Of a stretch of DNA of 64,000 nt, positions 9,652-19,622 are shown one piece after another. Under the pieces are notes generated by a model. That model had not been told where the DNA came from. It was given only the letters and a program-made list of their open reading frames with translations, and searched no databases. Position 1 is the first letter of the stretch. Each line of letters opens with the position of its first letter. The position numbers and the translations under genes are program-made. This DNA comes from Cranoglanis bouderius (lineage: Eukaryota > Chordata > Actinopteri > Siluriformes > Cranoglanididae): contig CM042558.1 of assembly GCA_023630585.1 (NCBI GenBank), forward strand, positions 7,235,300-7,299,299. The letters are read 5' to 3'.

Positions 9652-9984
9652 TCTTCCAGGGTATCAGTTCAGTCTGCTTCTCTAATTTGGCTTTTACTTT
9701 GTGTTGGTGAAATTCCTGACGTTGACACAAACCGTAAAAAGCGCTCATGTCCGGAATTTTCTTTAGAATTTTAACCAGTTCAGGTGTGCTTGATTTCTTC
9801 GAAGTAGTAATTCATCATGGATTTTATTTTAACTTCATACCATTAATATTTTATCATGCTAATCAGTAGTTATGGCTTGGAGAATTACCACTACAAACCG
9901 CACTACAAAGTTGCATCAGACACTTTATGGAACGCTATACTTATTTCTGCTATAGATATACCTATTACTGCTACACTACCAAAT

Positions 9985-10180
9985 AGTTTACAGTTTACAG
10001 CCCTTGTTCTGTATATTTATTCTCCTGCACTCATCTTACACTGTTGTGTTTTTGCACTTTATTTAGTCTTGCATACTATTATGTGTTGCACCATGGTCCT
10101 GGAGAAACCATATTTCATTCCAATGTATACAAGCTATATAGAGGAATGACACTAAAAACCCACTTGACTTGAGAGAAGAT
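9985..10180 (+). repeat. Probable 3' end of an old retroposon
   Basis: The sequence ends CATGGTCCTGGAGAAACCAT (10091-10110), a diverged segment, then CACTTGACTTGAG near 10161-10173, a combination I associate with a dispersed fish repeat. The 97-codon frame crossing it (9856-10149) is probably fortuitous. Recognition is by eye. Confidence 0.3.
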
Positions 10181-10845
10181 TAAGTAAAATACTGAGTAAA
10201 ATTTTACGTTTGTAGGATTTGCATATACTGTATATTCTGTAGCTTTGCACCCTGTAATCAATATGAAAGGTAAAAAAATAAAAATTAAAAATAAATAAAT
10301 AAATAATAATAATAATTAAAGGTGCTTCAGGCAAAATTGGCAGCCTCTTCTTCCTTTTCATCTTCATCTGCTGAGCTTTCATATTTTAAGTCAAAAGTAT
10401 CGTTTGCCATGCCCGCTGATGATGTCGCTAACACTACTGTAGTAAATGTTTTGAACTAGGAAGTGGAATTTTAAACAGTGAACATAGACAAGCGGAGTGA
10501 TACACACAGTGAAATGTCCCAGTGCGGTTATAGGAAATATAAGCACTCTTATAACACCACTCATCAATCAGTGTAGTGGACCGGAACTAACTGCTGTATA
10601 AATAAAATTATACCACTCTTTTTGGACTAACATGAGCACAAATTATGTTTTATTTTAGGTACTGTAGACCACAAACCAGAAAAAAATATTACCCAAGATA
10701 CTTGCGTTTTAGGTATTACAGATTTAATCTTTACAAACGGCACAGATTCTATATGAACAGTGCCACAGAGTAAAATATAATCAACGCAACACTTTATTTC
10801 CAAATAAAGGGTAGCCATGAGTGTGTAATTACATTGGAATAAGTG
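10181..10845. other. Unassigned sequence with (AAAT)n/(AAT)n tract
   Basis: An A/T simple repeat fills about 10273-10320. No gene seen. Confidence 0.5.
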
Positions 10846-11927
10846 CAGTGTTGCCAAAGCACCTATCAACAAATTTAGCTATTTTTAAAATTTATTTGGC
10901 AACTTTTAGCAACTTTTGAAAAGTGACTCAAACTATTAAAAAAGGCACGCACTTCCCCTCTAAATTACACAAAAACGGTTTTCTCTGTCACACATTCAGT
11001 CACAACACATAGTCTGTCTGCCTGGCTGCAAAAGTACATTGTGAATGACGACAGCAGTAGTGACGTCTCAGCGAGCTCAATAGCTAGCCAGGCACAGACT
11101 ATAGCAGCAGCAGATCTTGAAGAGACTTTACAACATCAATCAACATGTCTCAATCAAGACTGTACAGTCAGAAAAGAGTGGGAGTCTCTACCTGAATTTA
11201 AAGGGTGGCTGAAGCCGGTAATTGGGGATGACTGTCGGGCATACTGTGCGTACTGCAAATCAGATATGCTTGCAAAAATGTATGACAACAAAAAACTACA
11301 GTAAAGCATATAAATAAATCAAAACCATACAACCCTGCAAAGCAGTCTACTTTACCACAGCTAGTTAAGAAAGTGGATAATTGCAAAAGTGCAGAAGCTA
11401 CTATGGCAATGGCCATTGCGGAGCATTGTTCACTGCTAGCATGTGACCATTTAGGTATGGCTTGCAAAGCTGCCTTTTCAGATTCTGTGGCAGCAACAGC
11501 AACAAATGCATCACACCAAGTGCACAGAGATGATTAGGGGAGTATTGACTCCTTATTTTCTGAAAAGGATAACATCAGATGTGAGGGATGAGAAGTTCAG
11601 TCTCCTTTTCGATGAGTTCACTGATGTCAGTGTCTCAAAATACCTGGGTTTGGTGATTCGGTATTTTAGTGCTAAATATTAGTGTTGTATTATATTTTAG
11701 TGTTTATATTAATTTTACGAACAAATCTAAATTAACATATTTGAAATAATCATTTTTGCTGAGATGGCCAGTCGTCAATTTGAGTAACCTCTACGTAATG
11801 ACATTTTGTGTTGTTGTTGTTATGTAATAACGTCATTGCGCAATGACATCACAATGTCATTTAGAAACTTTTAGCAGCAAATCGACCTGCCTTCTCAACT
11901 TCCCCTGAAAATTAGTTGGCAACACTA
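10846..11927 (+). mobile_element. hAT transposon, internally shortened, with target duplication
   Basis: The left end is CAGTGTTGCCAA (10846-10857) and the complement of the right end is TAGTGTTGCCAA (11927-11916), 11 of 12 matching. Direct flanks AATAAGTG (10838-10845) and AATTAGTG (11928-11935) match 7 of 8, the size expected for hAT insertion. Subterminal AACTTTTAGCA-type motifs occur in both arms. At 1082 bp it is far shorter than a full hAT (typically over 2.5 kb), so most of the transposase has been deleted. Confidence 0.85.
11041..11690 (+). pseudogene. hAT-family transposase remnant with N-terminal zinc-finger-like region
   Basis: The first frame (11041-11304, no in-frame ATG; it opens at a GTG) reads RKEWESLPEFKGWLKPV and then a CxxC pair in YCAYCKSD, the kind of BED/TTF-type zinc-binding segment found at the start of hAT transposases and their domesticated relatives. 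After a stop and frameshift the sequence continues with TLPQLVKKVDNCKSAE, then EMIRGVLTPYFLKRITSDVR and SLLFDEFTDVSVSKYLGLVI near 11570-11660. That last part matches the hAT catalytic-core region holding a conserved D-x-(S/F)TD. The rest, including the C-terminal dimerisation domain, is absent. It lies wholly inside the element bounded by the hAT ends. Confidence 0.8.
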
Positions 11928-11935
11928 AATTAGTG

Positions 11936-12589
11936 GGTGTGAGTGTGGGTGTGTGAGAGAGATGGACTGAGATTTTTTTTTATTCTGTATATATTATTCT
12001 TGTGTTCTGGTCCAGTCATTAAGCTTTATGCCACTCAGATGAACTGTTAGTCATGATAGAGGTAAAAAAGCAAATTGACCAAATTTGACCAGAACACAAC
12101 AGGAGGGTTAAAAGAATGTTTCCATAAAACAGATTGAGTGCAATTCATAGTTGCCTATTTTGTAAACAAGGGGAAATCAGAATACAGGACACTTCAACTT
12201 CAGTGATGTTTCTATGACTTACTACTTACAGGTTCATTATTAACATATTCTAGCACTTTTCCTTACCAACTAATTTAATGCTTGCACCACTGCTGCACTG
12301 TTGTGTTGCATTTTAAATTGTCAATCTGTAAATACCACCAAACCCCTTAAACAGATGGCACCAAAGGCAGATGCACTTGATCTCCGCTGATGTGTATGCA
12401 AAGGATACAGCCTGGAATCACTCCCGCATTCTTTAAATTGGGAGTGTATATACAGTATCAACAGTAAAGAGTAAAGTAACAGACATTTTATGATGTAGTT
12501 TATTATTTACCTTCAGAACGATAAGAAGACATAGTAACGCTGTATTCTTTTTGGTTACAAAATTAACAAGGTGTATTAGCAAAGTTGAC
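11936..12589. mobile_element. piggyBac-like miniature element end within unassigned DNA
   Basis: The segment near 12075-12118 reads TTGACCAAATTTGACC and then CACAACAGGAGGGTTAA, matching by eye the terminus of fish piggyBac-type miniature elements that insert at TTAA. The other end is not clear. 12120-12589 shows no gene. Confidence 0.35.
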
Positions 12590-12770
12590 TTAACTAATGA
12601 AATTACAGCATTTGAATGCATAAGACTCATGTCGTAATTAGTGTTAGCTCTTCATTAGTTCATGATTAATACATACCTTAACTCATCATTAGCTCATATT
12701 TAAGTATTAATTCAGGTATTAGTGCATGATTATTCATGTACTGTTATTGTAAAGTGTTACCCAATTTCTT
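12590..12770. repeat. Fragment of a GGTAACACTTTA-type miniature element
   Basis: Many short TTCATTAGTTCATGA-like words run into TATTGTAAAGTGTTACCC (12745-12762), whose complement GGGTAACACTTTACAATA is a terminus common in fish miniature elements. No opposite end is visible. Confidence 0.4.
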
Positions 12771-13229
12771 TAACAACATGGATTATTGTTTGTGTGTTAT
12801 TATTTTGCTTTTTGGTTTGGCGCAAGACCCAGAAAATGCATGTTTGCATTGCTGCTACTTTTGTGGTCCTCAACAAATGTGCTGTGCTGACATGGGGAGA
12901 AAAGTGCAAAAGGGGGTTGTGACATTCAAAAGGCACACAAACAGTGGGATTTTCAAACTCATTTTGGTTCAAAAATACTTTTGTGCTAACATCTCCCAAC
13001 AGCCCTAAGAAACTCTTGTCCCATTTCTTACAACCCTGATTTTGTGGATGTTCACTATTTATATCATCACACTTCAACCTAAATAGTCTTCTTTGCCAAA
13101 ATACTACCTAAATACAACAGACTTAATAATGTTATCTCAGTTGTGGCTACTAAAGGCCAATTCAACCCAAAAGCTTTATCTTTTAGTGATGAACAAGCAG
13201 TGAAATTGTACTGCTACAGCATACAAGAC
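12771..13229. other. Unassigned sequence
   Basis: Several overlapping frames of 66-106 codons exist on both strands (12736-13077) but none has a recognisable domain. Confidence 0.35.
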
Positions 13230-13336
13230 ATTCTATACAGTTGTGTGCTTCCAACTTTGTGGCAACAGTTTGGGGAAGAACCACATATGGGTGTGATGGC
13301 CAGGTGTCCACAAACTTTAGGCCATATAGTGTAGTA
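13230..13336 (+). mobile_element. Short remnant of a Tc1/mariner element
   Basis: TTGTGTGCTTCCAACTTTGT continuing GGCAACAGTTTGGGGAAG (about 13240-13278) is transposase-coding sequence of a fish mariner-like family, and CAGGTGTCCACAAACTTTAG ... GGCCATATAGTGTA (13303-13334) is its right end. The two are fused, so the catalytic C-terminal third has been deleted. Recognised from family knowledge. Confidence 0.6.
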
Positions 13337-13862
13337 GTAGCAATAATAGTAGTAATATACAAAATTGTATATTTGTTGTTTTGTTTATCAATTAATACTA
13401 TTTGCTTACAATATTGTTACAATAAAAAAATAAAAGTCTTAGGAAGCACCTGCGTATCCTGACTCTGAAAGCCTTAACAAGATATATCAACTGACCTTTC
13501 ATATCGACAGGTTTAATGAAAACTAAAGCACTTTTGACTCACCTCTAATGTTTTCATTTGTAGCCATTATTTTTAATTACATTAAAAAAGACATCAACAT
13601 AGGAAGCACCCATGTATTCTCTCTCTCTAAAAGCCTCCTTTCTCCTCACTCCTAAGTTTAAAGAATTGATATGTCCTTAATGATGAGGAATTTTAATTGA
13701 TTTCTGTGTCACAGTCTGAAGAACATAGGATCGAGGAGCTGATGAGGCGCCAATTAGAATATTAAGACGAACCCATTAAACTCAACATCTCACGAAGAGC
13801 CTTTGGCAAGGTATTTACTTAAATAGGCAGGGATAACAAGAGGTGAAGTTAATATTCTGGGA
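13337..13862. repeat. Unassigned, with a segment repeated at 15786
   Basis: Positions 13510-13571 are about 80 percent similar by eye to 15786-15847 (both end TTTTCATTTGTAGCC-TTATTT). An exon-like block 13716-13807 with AG/GT borders has an in-frame stop. No gene is assigned. Confidence 0.35.
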
Positions 13863-13892
13863 ATGATGAGAGGAGTCCAATTTAAAAGCTCG

Positions 13893-13951
13893 ATGGTGGT
13901 TGTAAGAGTGTTTGTAGTTGTGGTTTTGGGCATAGCAGGCATTACTGAGGG
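13893..13951 (+). CDS. Possible signal-peptide exon (partial, low confidence)
   Basis: The frame MVVVRVFVVVVLGIAGITE starts at 13893 and ends at a consensus donor GG|GTAAGT (13952). It has one Arg followed by a long Val/Leu/Ile run and small residues, as in secretory signal peptides. An earlier in-frame ATG pair at 13864-13869 would add ten residues, and a TAG stop closes the frame further upstream. No matching second exon was found, and Val-rich frames can arise from GTT/GTG-rich DNA by chance, so this could be spurious. If real it would begin a secreted or membrane protein on the plus strand. Confidence 0.22.
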
Positions 13952-13959
13952 GTAAGTTC

Positions 13960-14830
13960 ATCAGAAATAGAGATTCATAGGAATAATTATATACATATAT
14001 GATTGTACAAATAAATACTTAACACAAAATTGTGAATACTGTATATTTATGCAAATTGTGACCCACTGCATTTTGGAGAGAGAATTAATGACACCCATGG
14101 TAAAATAATCAATTATAACTGAACACATATGCCAGTGCACACATTTTCACATCATTTCACATCAAATTATGCAGCCTTGCAATAATTATGTAAGGTAGTG
14201 TGTTATTAAAAAATTCAAACTCAAATAGCATTTTGCTTGACATGTTTATTCCTTTATTTGTGTTGGTCAATGAGCTTGATTACCTATTTTGTCATGAGTC
14301 TTTCCTTGACCATAATAATGAGTGGCTAATAATTCTAAGATTTTGAAAAGCTATTCTCTTGGAACTACGTGCTGAATTTGGCCCATTTTTTAGAAAACAG
14401 GACCTGCAGATTCCTGGCACCTTGGAATTTGGTGACAGGTCAGAGATATCCCATCCATCCATAAGCTCCATCATAGATAGTCTAACTAAACTGATATCAA
14501 GTTTCCTTTTGTGGTGGTGGAACAGGTTAACATCAAGCACAATTTACAATTTGCCAAATGTAACCAGGAAAATGAACTGCACTCCTATTGCAATAAGTTT
14601 GCCTAGTCAGAATAGAGTTGCTTTTGTCAATCGAAAATGATTTCCCTCCTTCCCATAAATATTTAAGTCATCTGTGATGCTATGATGACTGTAACCAGTG
14701 TAGTAGCTTATTGTTCTGGCTCAACCAATGATTCATTTATGCTGAAAGAGAGCAGCGTGGAAAACAAACTTGAGGCTGGTGCTATATGGGATAGGTGGCT
14801 TAACACTAATATATACAACTAACACTAATA
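13960..14830. other. Unassigned sequence
   Basis: Frames at 14292-14640 exist on both strands without recognisable domains or splice context. Nothing else is seen. Confidence 0.35.
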
Positions 14831-15030
14831 CAGGGTGCCCGAAAAGTCAGGAACCAATGTGGATATGTTTAGCAAATATGTCAATCTGAATATGTTGAGC
14901 AAAATCTGCAAAAATGTTATAGAGCAGCTAAGAAAATAAGTAGAGCATAATGGTGAACATGTAGAGCATATGTTGTAAATAATAAAAACAAAATTAACTA
15001 TATGTTGCTTTACTTTAATTGGTTCCTGAC

Positions 15031-15566
15031 TGGAGGGCATGTTGGCTTAGTAGTTAGCACATTTGTCTCACAGTACAGGGTTGGGGGTTCAAGTAAATAG
15101 TCTGGACTTATATAGCACCTTTTAACCTTTGCAGTTCTACAAAAAAGCGCTTTACACTGTGTCTCATTCACACACACTCAGAGCTACCATGCACACTTAC
15201 CACACTTCGGCACATGGAGTCATGTGGGCCGGGAATTGGACCAACAACCCTACAATTAGTGGACAACCCACTCTACCACCTGAGCCACAGTGTGCCCTGT
15301 GTGTGTGTTCTCCCCATGCTTGGGGGGTTTCTTCTGGATACGTGGGAGGTTTCTTACCTCCCCCAGTCCAAAGACATGTGTTGTAGGCTGATTGGCATTT
15401 CCAAATTGTCTGTAGTGTGTCAATGTGTGTGTGATCATGCCCTGTGACGGGTTGGCACCACGTCCAACATACCCCCTGTCTTGTGACTTATGACAAGTCC
15501 CCTGGGAAAGGCTCCAGGCTCCCCTGCAACCCTGTGTAGGATAAGTGGTATGGAAAATGGATGGAA
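15031..15566 (+). mobile_element. tRNA-derived SINE inserted in the mariner-like terminus
   Basis: The tRNA-like head (GGCTTAGTAGTTAGCACATT, B-box-like GGGGGTTCAAG near 15080-15092) is followed after an interruption by the conserved body TTCTCCCCATGCTTGGGG and CCAGTCCAAAGACATGTGTT, then the tail GGATAAGTGGTATGGAAAAT. Flanking TGGTTCCTGAC (15020-15030) and TGATTCCTGAC (15567-15577) are an 11-bp target duplication matching 10 of 11. Confidence 0.85.
15094..15288 (+). repeat. Second repeat nested in the SINE
   Basis: A block beginning TAGTCTGGACTTATATAGCA and passing AAAAAGCGCTTTACACTGTG to CTCTACCACCTGAGCCACAG sits where the SINE head should join its body. It resembles a separate dispersed fish repeat; a shorter piece recurs at 28838-28935. 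Confidence 0.65.
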
Positions 15567-15599
15567 TGATTCCTGACTTTTTGGACATCATGTAGTGAA

Positions 15600-17826
15600 G
15601 TGTTGTGCTCCAATTTCCTGGCTTGGAGCTTTCAAATCTATGCCTTAATATCATGACAGCTTTAAACATTGCATCAGTCCTACACTCTGGATCACAATTG
15701 GTCTGCTAAAAGGAACATGGCATTGTTCTGACTCCTCCTGTAAGAGACTGTTTTACCACCCATCAAGTTACTTCTCACATCTCCTGGTTTAATGGAACTT
15801 AAAACACTTTTCACTTACATTCATTGTTTTCATTTGTAGCCTTTATTTACTGTCTGTTATACTGCACTGTAAGGGCGTGTAATGTGATGCACAAGGTTCC
15901 ACAGGAGAATGGTCTCCTCTCTCCTTAACCCGTGACCTTAATTGTGAAAACCCTGACCAAGAGCTGCATCACTATCAACTACATCAGCACACTCCTAATG
16001 CTGTGGGACTGGGGAGGCCAATACATTGGTATAGTGTTTAACAACAGTTTTAATGCAGTTGATGTTTCCATCAATACTCCTTTTACTCACCTGTCATTTG
16101 TTTCAACTGCTGTTGTATTGTGTTTATAACACAGTATCTGTGAGAACACTGCCACTGCTGGAGGCAAATTGGAGATCATGCTACTCCATCAACACACTCC
16201 CTAGAAATATGGGTTTTAATGTTCAGATTAACCATTGTCACTTAAAAACCCTAAATCAGTTGCCGCAGTGGGTAGCACTGCTGTCTCACAGCTCCAGGCT
16301 CCCAAGATCTACTTAAACCCTGACCATGATAAAGTGGTTACTGAAGAAGAATGAATAAATAACCAGTTTTCCTGGTTCTTTTGTTCTGGGCTCATCAGCC
16401 ATGTCTCTTTCTATCTCACTAACCACTCCACATAAGAGAGTTTCCCAATTATCGTGACCCTTCTGACATCAAAGGGTGAAGGGGAAAGTGCAGGCTTCTG
16501 TTCCAATTTGCTTTTATAAAACAAACCATCGCCTTGCCTTGATCTTTAAATTGGACACACATATTTTTTTCATCTGGAATCCACACAGAGTTTTATGAAT
16601 GAGGCAACCTGGTGATAGGATTCTGACACCACTTACATAGTCTGACCTATGAATACTCCACCCCCCACTCCCCATGACACCAAATCTAACTGATATGAAA
16701 TGTGAAGGTCAACATCGAAGATGAAGGTGAAATTCTTCATCTCAGTATCTAGCGAAGCCTGTCTGATGACTTCTGCGAAGAAATGTGAGCGAGCAGAGTA
16801 GTACATCATTATGATACTAATTGTCCTGGAGAGTGCAGGTCCTGGCATAAGCATTGTGATAGCTGGCTAAACACACAGAAGATGTGCTCGAAAATGTCAA
16901 AGCCATTGCTATATATGAGGGATTTATTATCGCTGGCTGCACTTCTTCTCTTTAAGGCCATGTCTCTGTAATCCTATTTCATATTTGGCCAACCTACATG
17001 TAGAATAACTATTAGAGTATATCATAGTTTGTAGTTTATATTCTTACCTTGGAAATTTCTAAACATTCCCAGCCTTTAAAGAACACACTTAAGCTATCAA
17101 CATCTTTGGGCAAGTTGTTAGCTTTTGGCTTGGCAAGGCATATGAATAAAATGTTTTCAGCAAGCTTCAAAATGCAAATTTATACTGTCTTACTATTCAA
17201 GTGAAACTCAGTTCTGAAATCTGCTTAAGGCTCTGTGTTGTATTAATTGACACTGAGGTAAACAGAAAAGAATGGACAACATTAGAAGATTTAATTATAT
17301 GGCTTGTACAACAAATATCCATGAAGGAATTACAGTCTGGTCATGACAGGCTACAGGGTCCCTGCTGTTAATTTCCTTGTTATTTATTCAAAACAGCAGA
17401 AATAATGTTCCACTGTGAATAACAGGCTCTGTTTTAAGAAAAAAAAAAAATCTCCTGTGACCTGTCCTAGAATACATCATTAGTAAAGACATTTTCACAG
17501 CCTTGCCAGGTATGTTACATCAATGAGGAACTTGTCTGGTGAGCGGTGCCACCTCAGCATCTCTGCCTACTCTTGAAAAGACAATATCAATATCAAATTC
17601 ATATCAGCTAACAACCGGTCACAAGATCCATAGTATCTAATTTGCAAGACGTTGGATCATGAAAACCTGTTTGCAGTTTCCCAAAATCCTTGAAATAAAC
17701 CCAGACACATTCTGATTGTCTGTCTTTTACAGTTTCTGTTTAGTGTCTATATTCAAAACAATAAATCAAAAATACAGAAACATGCAGACATGCAGCTATA
17801 TGTGAAGATATATATGTGTGATATAT
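15600..17826. other. Unassigned, with a small SINE fragment
   Basis: 16262-16305 (CCGCAGTGGGTAGCACTGCT then GTCTCACAGCTCCAGGCTCC) is a fragment of the SINE type seen complete at 62150-62392. A minus-strand frame at 16633-16854 has no recognised domain. Otherwise nothing is identified. Confidence 0.4.
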
Positions 17827-17827
17827 G

Positions 17828-17908
<81 letters not shown>

Positions 17909-17913
17909 GTGTG
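17827..17913. repeat. (TG)n microsatellite, about 43 units
   Basis: TG array with single interruptions (TTTG near 17842, TGCG near 17903), preceded by TATATATG units. Confidence 0.97.
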
Positions 17914-18249
17914 AATAAGTGACAAGATAATGGTTACTTAATTCTTTTAAAACTAATTTATTTTAATTCTTTATTTATTTTTTTTATATTTATTTTACTG
18001 TTTATTCAAATTGTTAACTAATATTTCCATTTTATTAAGTATTTGCAAATAATTAAGACTTCATTTAAAATAAATACTAATTAACATATAAACCATTCAT
18101 ACATGTCCATAAGTGACTATGGAATGGTTATTTATTTCTTTTATACATATACATTACAAATTTTGTTTGAGCTGCTAAAGTATGTCAATCTGAGATCTGG
18201 TGTGTTAAACGCTGGTACAAGCTTATGCATGACTAAAAGATTATTCTTC

Positions 18250-18296
<47 letters not shown>
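18250..18296. repeat. (AAT)n microsatellite
   Basis: About 15 AAT units directly left of a dispersed repeat. Confidence 0.97.
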
Positions 18297-18475
18297 TTGT
18301 TACATTTATATGGCACTTTTCTAGACGCTCAAAGCGCTTTACATAGTATGGGGGGGAGATCTCCTCAACCACCACCAGTGTGGATCATCCACCTGGATGA
18401 TGCGATGGCAGCCATAGTGCGCCAGAACACCCACCACACACCAGCTATTGGTGGAGAGGAGAGGAGAGTGAAATA
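18297..18475 (+). repeat. Dispersed non-coding repeat (CAAAGCGCTTTACA type)
   Basis: TTGTTACATTTATATGGCAC, then CTCAAAGCGCTTTACATAGT, ATGCGATGGCAGCCATAGTG and a purine-rich GGAGAGGAGAGGAGAG end. It shares the AAAGCGCTTTACA core with the block at 15094-15288 and looks like a fish-wide repeat, abutting an AAT array. Confidence 0.5.
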
Positions 18476-18924
18476 AAAGTCATAAAAGTTTTTGGTTGGA
18501 TTTGGCACTTAGCAGCAACAACTGTCTGTCTGATCTTATTTATTGTGGTAAAATAATTATGTCTGTTGAGACTTAATGTCTTCAATTGACCTATTTATGT
18601 TGAAATATGGGACATAAATTGTTGGGTTAAAAAGCAATTCCACTACAGTATAAGTGTCTGTTTAGTGTATTTGGAATGTGGGCATGGTCTAAATTTTTTA
18701 ATTAAACATGAACCCCACTGTTATGCCCTTGTAAACACTGCAGCACTGTGAGCATTGTGTGTGAATTCTGGCTCCAGCAGTTACAGCTACATCACTCCAG
18801 TTCATAATTAGTTCAACAAGAGATGTTCACAGGTCTGTTTTTTCTTTCTTCCTTTCTTTTTAAATCCTGTTCATGCAGGTTTTTTTTTGTCTCAATCCTT
18901 TGAACCTTTCTGACAAGTGTTCTA
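18476..18924. other. Unassigned sequence
   Basis: No gene or repeat recognised. Confidence 0.4.
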
Positions 18925-18925
18925 A

Positions 18926-18988
<63 letters not shown>
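18925..18988. repeat. (AAT)n microsatellite
   Basis: About 21 uninterrupted units. Confidence 0.97.
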
Positions 18989-18989
<1 letters not shown>

Positions 18990-19093
18990 TGCTTCATAAG
19001 TGCAGTATTCATATCTGTATTTGTATCTGTTTAGAACACAATATATGCATTTGTATTTGGTTACATCCCCAGTAAATAGCGACTGTACATCTA

Positions 19094-19620
19094 CAGTACT
19101 GTGCAAAAGTTTTAGGAACCTTGTTTTTTTTTAGTACAAACTAAAAAATAGATTTATTGATTTTTTATTTAATGACATCTACATTATCAGGTCATTACAA
19201 AAACATTTTAGATTCCCAAACATTAGTTTTCTAGCACAAAATTAAATGTTACAGAAAAATGTTTGTATGTCATTAAAGAAAGCAGCATATTACATAAGAG
19301 ACACTTTTCAGACAAAAAACACAATGAAGGCTGTTGGGTTTTGTTTCAAAAATAAGAAGCATGTGCAAAAGTCAAAGTCTCCAGAAGAACTGTGGCTGGT
19401 TCTGCAAGATGCTCAATAAAACTTACCAGCTCATTACATTTTTATTTTTATTTTTATTTTTTTTTTGTCACACCAAATATTGGCTTTGTTTCATTTACTA
19501 CTGTTTACTACTCTTTACAGCATTTTTTTAAAATGTAGAAACATTTAATTTCATTATTTTGAAGGCATCTTTGCTCTACAGCATTTCTTTGTGTGTGCCT
19601 AAAACCTTTGCACAGTACTG
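19094..19620 (+). mobile_element. Tc1-derived miniature element, copy 1
   Basis: CAGTACTGTGCAAAAGTTTT on the left (19094-19113) and its near-perfect complement on the right (ending 19620) are flanked by TA on each side (19092-19093, 19621-19622). The middle is closely similar to 31381-31910. A transposase tail is readable in GTCTCCAGAAGAACTGTGGC (about 19377-19396), coding SPEELWLVLQD. It is an internally deleted Tc1 with no function of its own. Confidence 0.85.
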
Positions 19621-19622
19621 TA

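Larger units (their letters stand above)
14831..15592. mobile_element. Mariner-like miniature element, split by a SINE
   Basis: The left terminus CAGGGTGCCCGAAAAGTCAG (14831-14850) and the complement of the right terminus CATGATGTCCAAAAAGTCAG (15592-15573) are inverted repeats, with TA on both outer sides (14829-14830, 15593-15594). Removing the inserted SINE (15031-15566) and one target copy leaves about 215 bp, a typical non-autonomous size. No coding. Confidence 0.75.

Noticed and set aside
9856..10149. 97-codon plus-strand frame
   Set aside because: It runs into a probable retroposon 3' end, and its hydrophobic content follows AT-rich sequence.
13716..13807. Exon with CAG left border and AAG|GTATTT right border
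   Set aside because: The best frame (SEEHRIEELMRRQLEY) has an internal TAA and no partner exon.
16633..16854. 73-codon minus-strand frame
   Set aside because: Protein-like composition but no recognised domain and no splice or promoter context.
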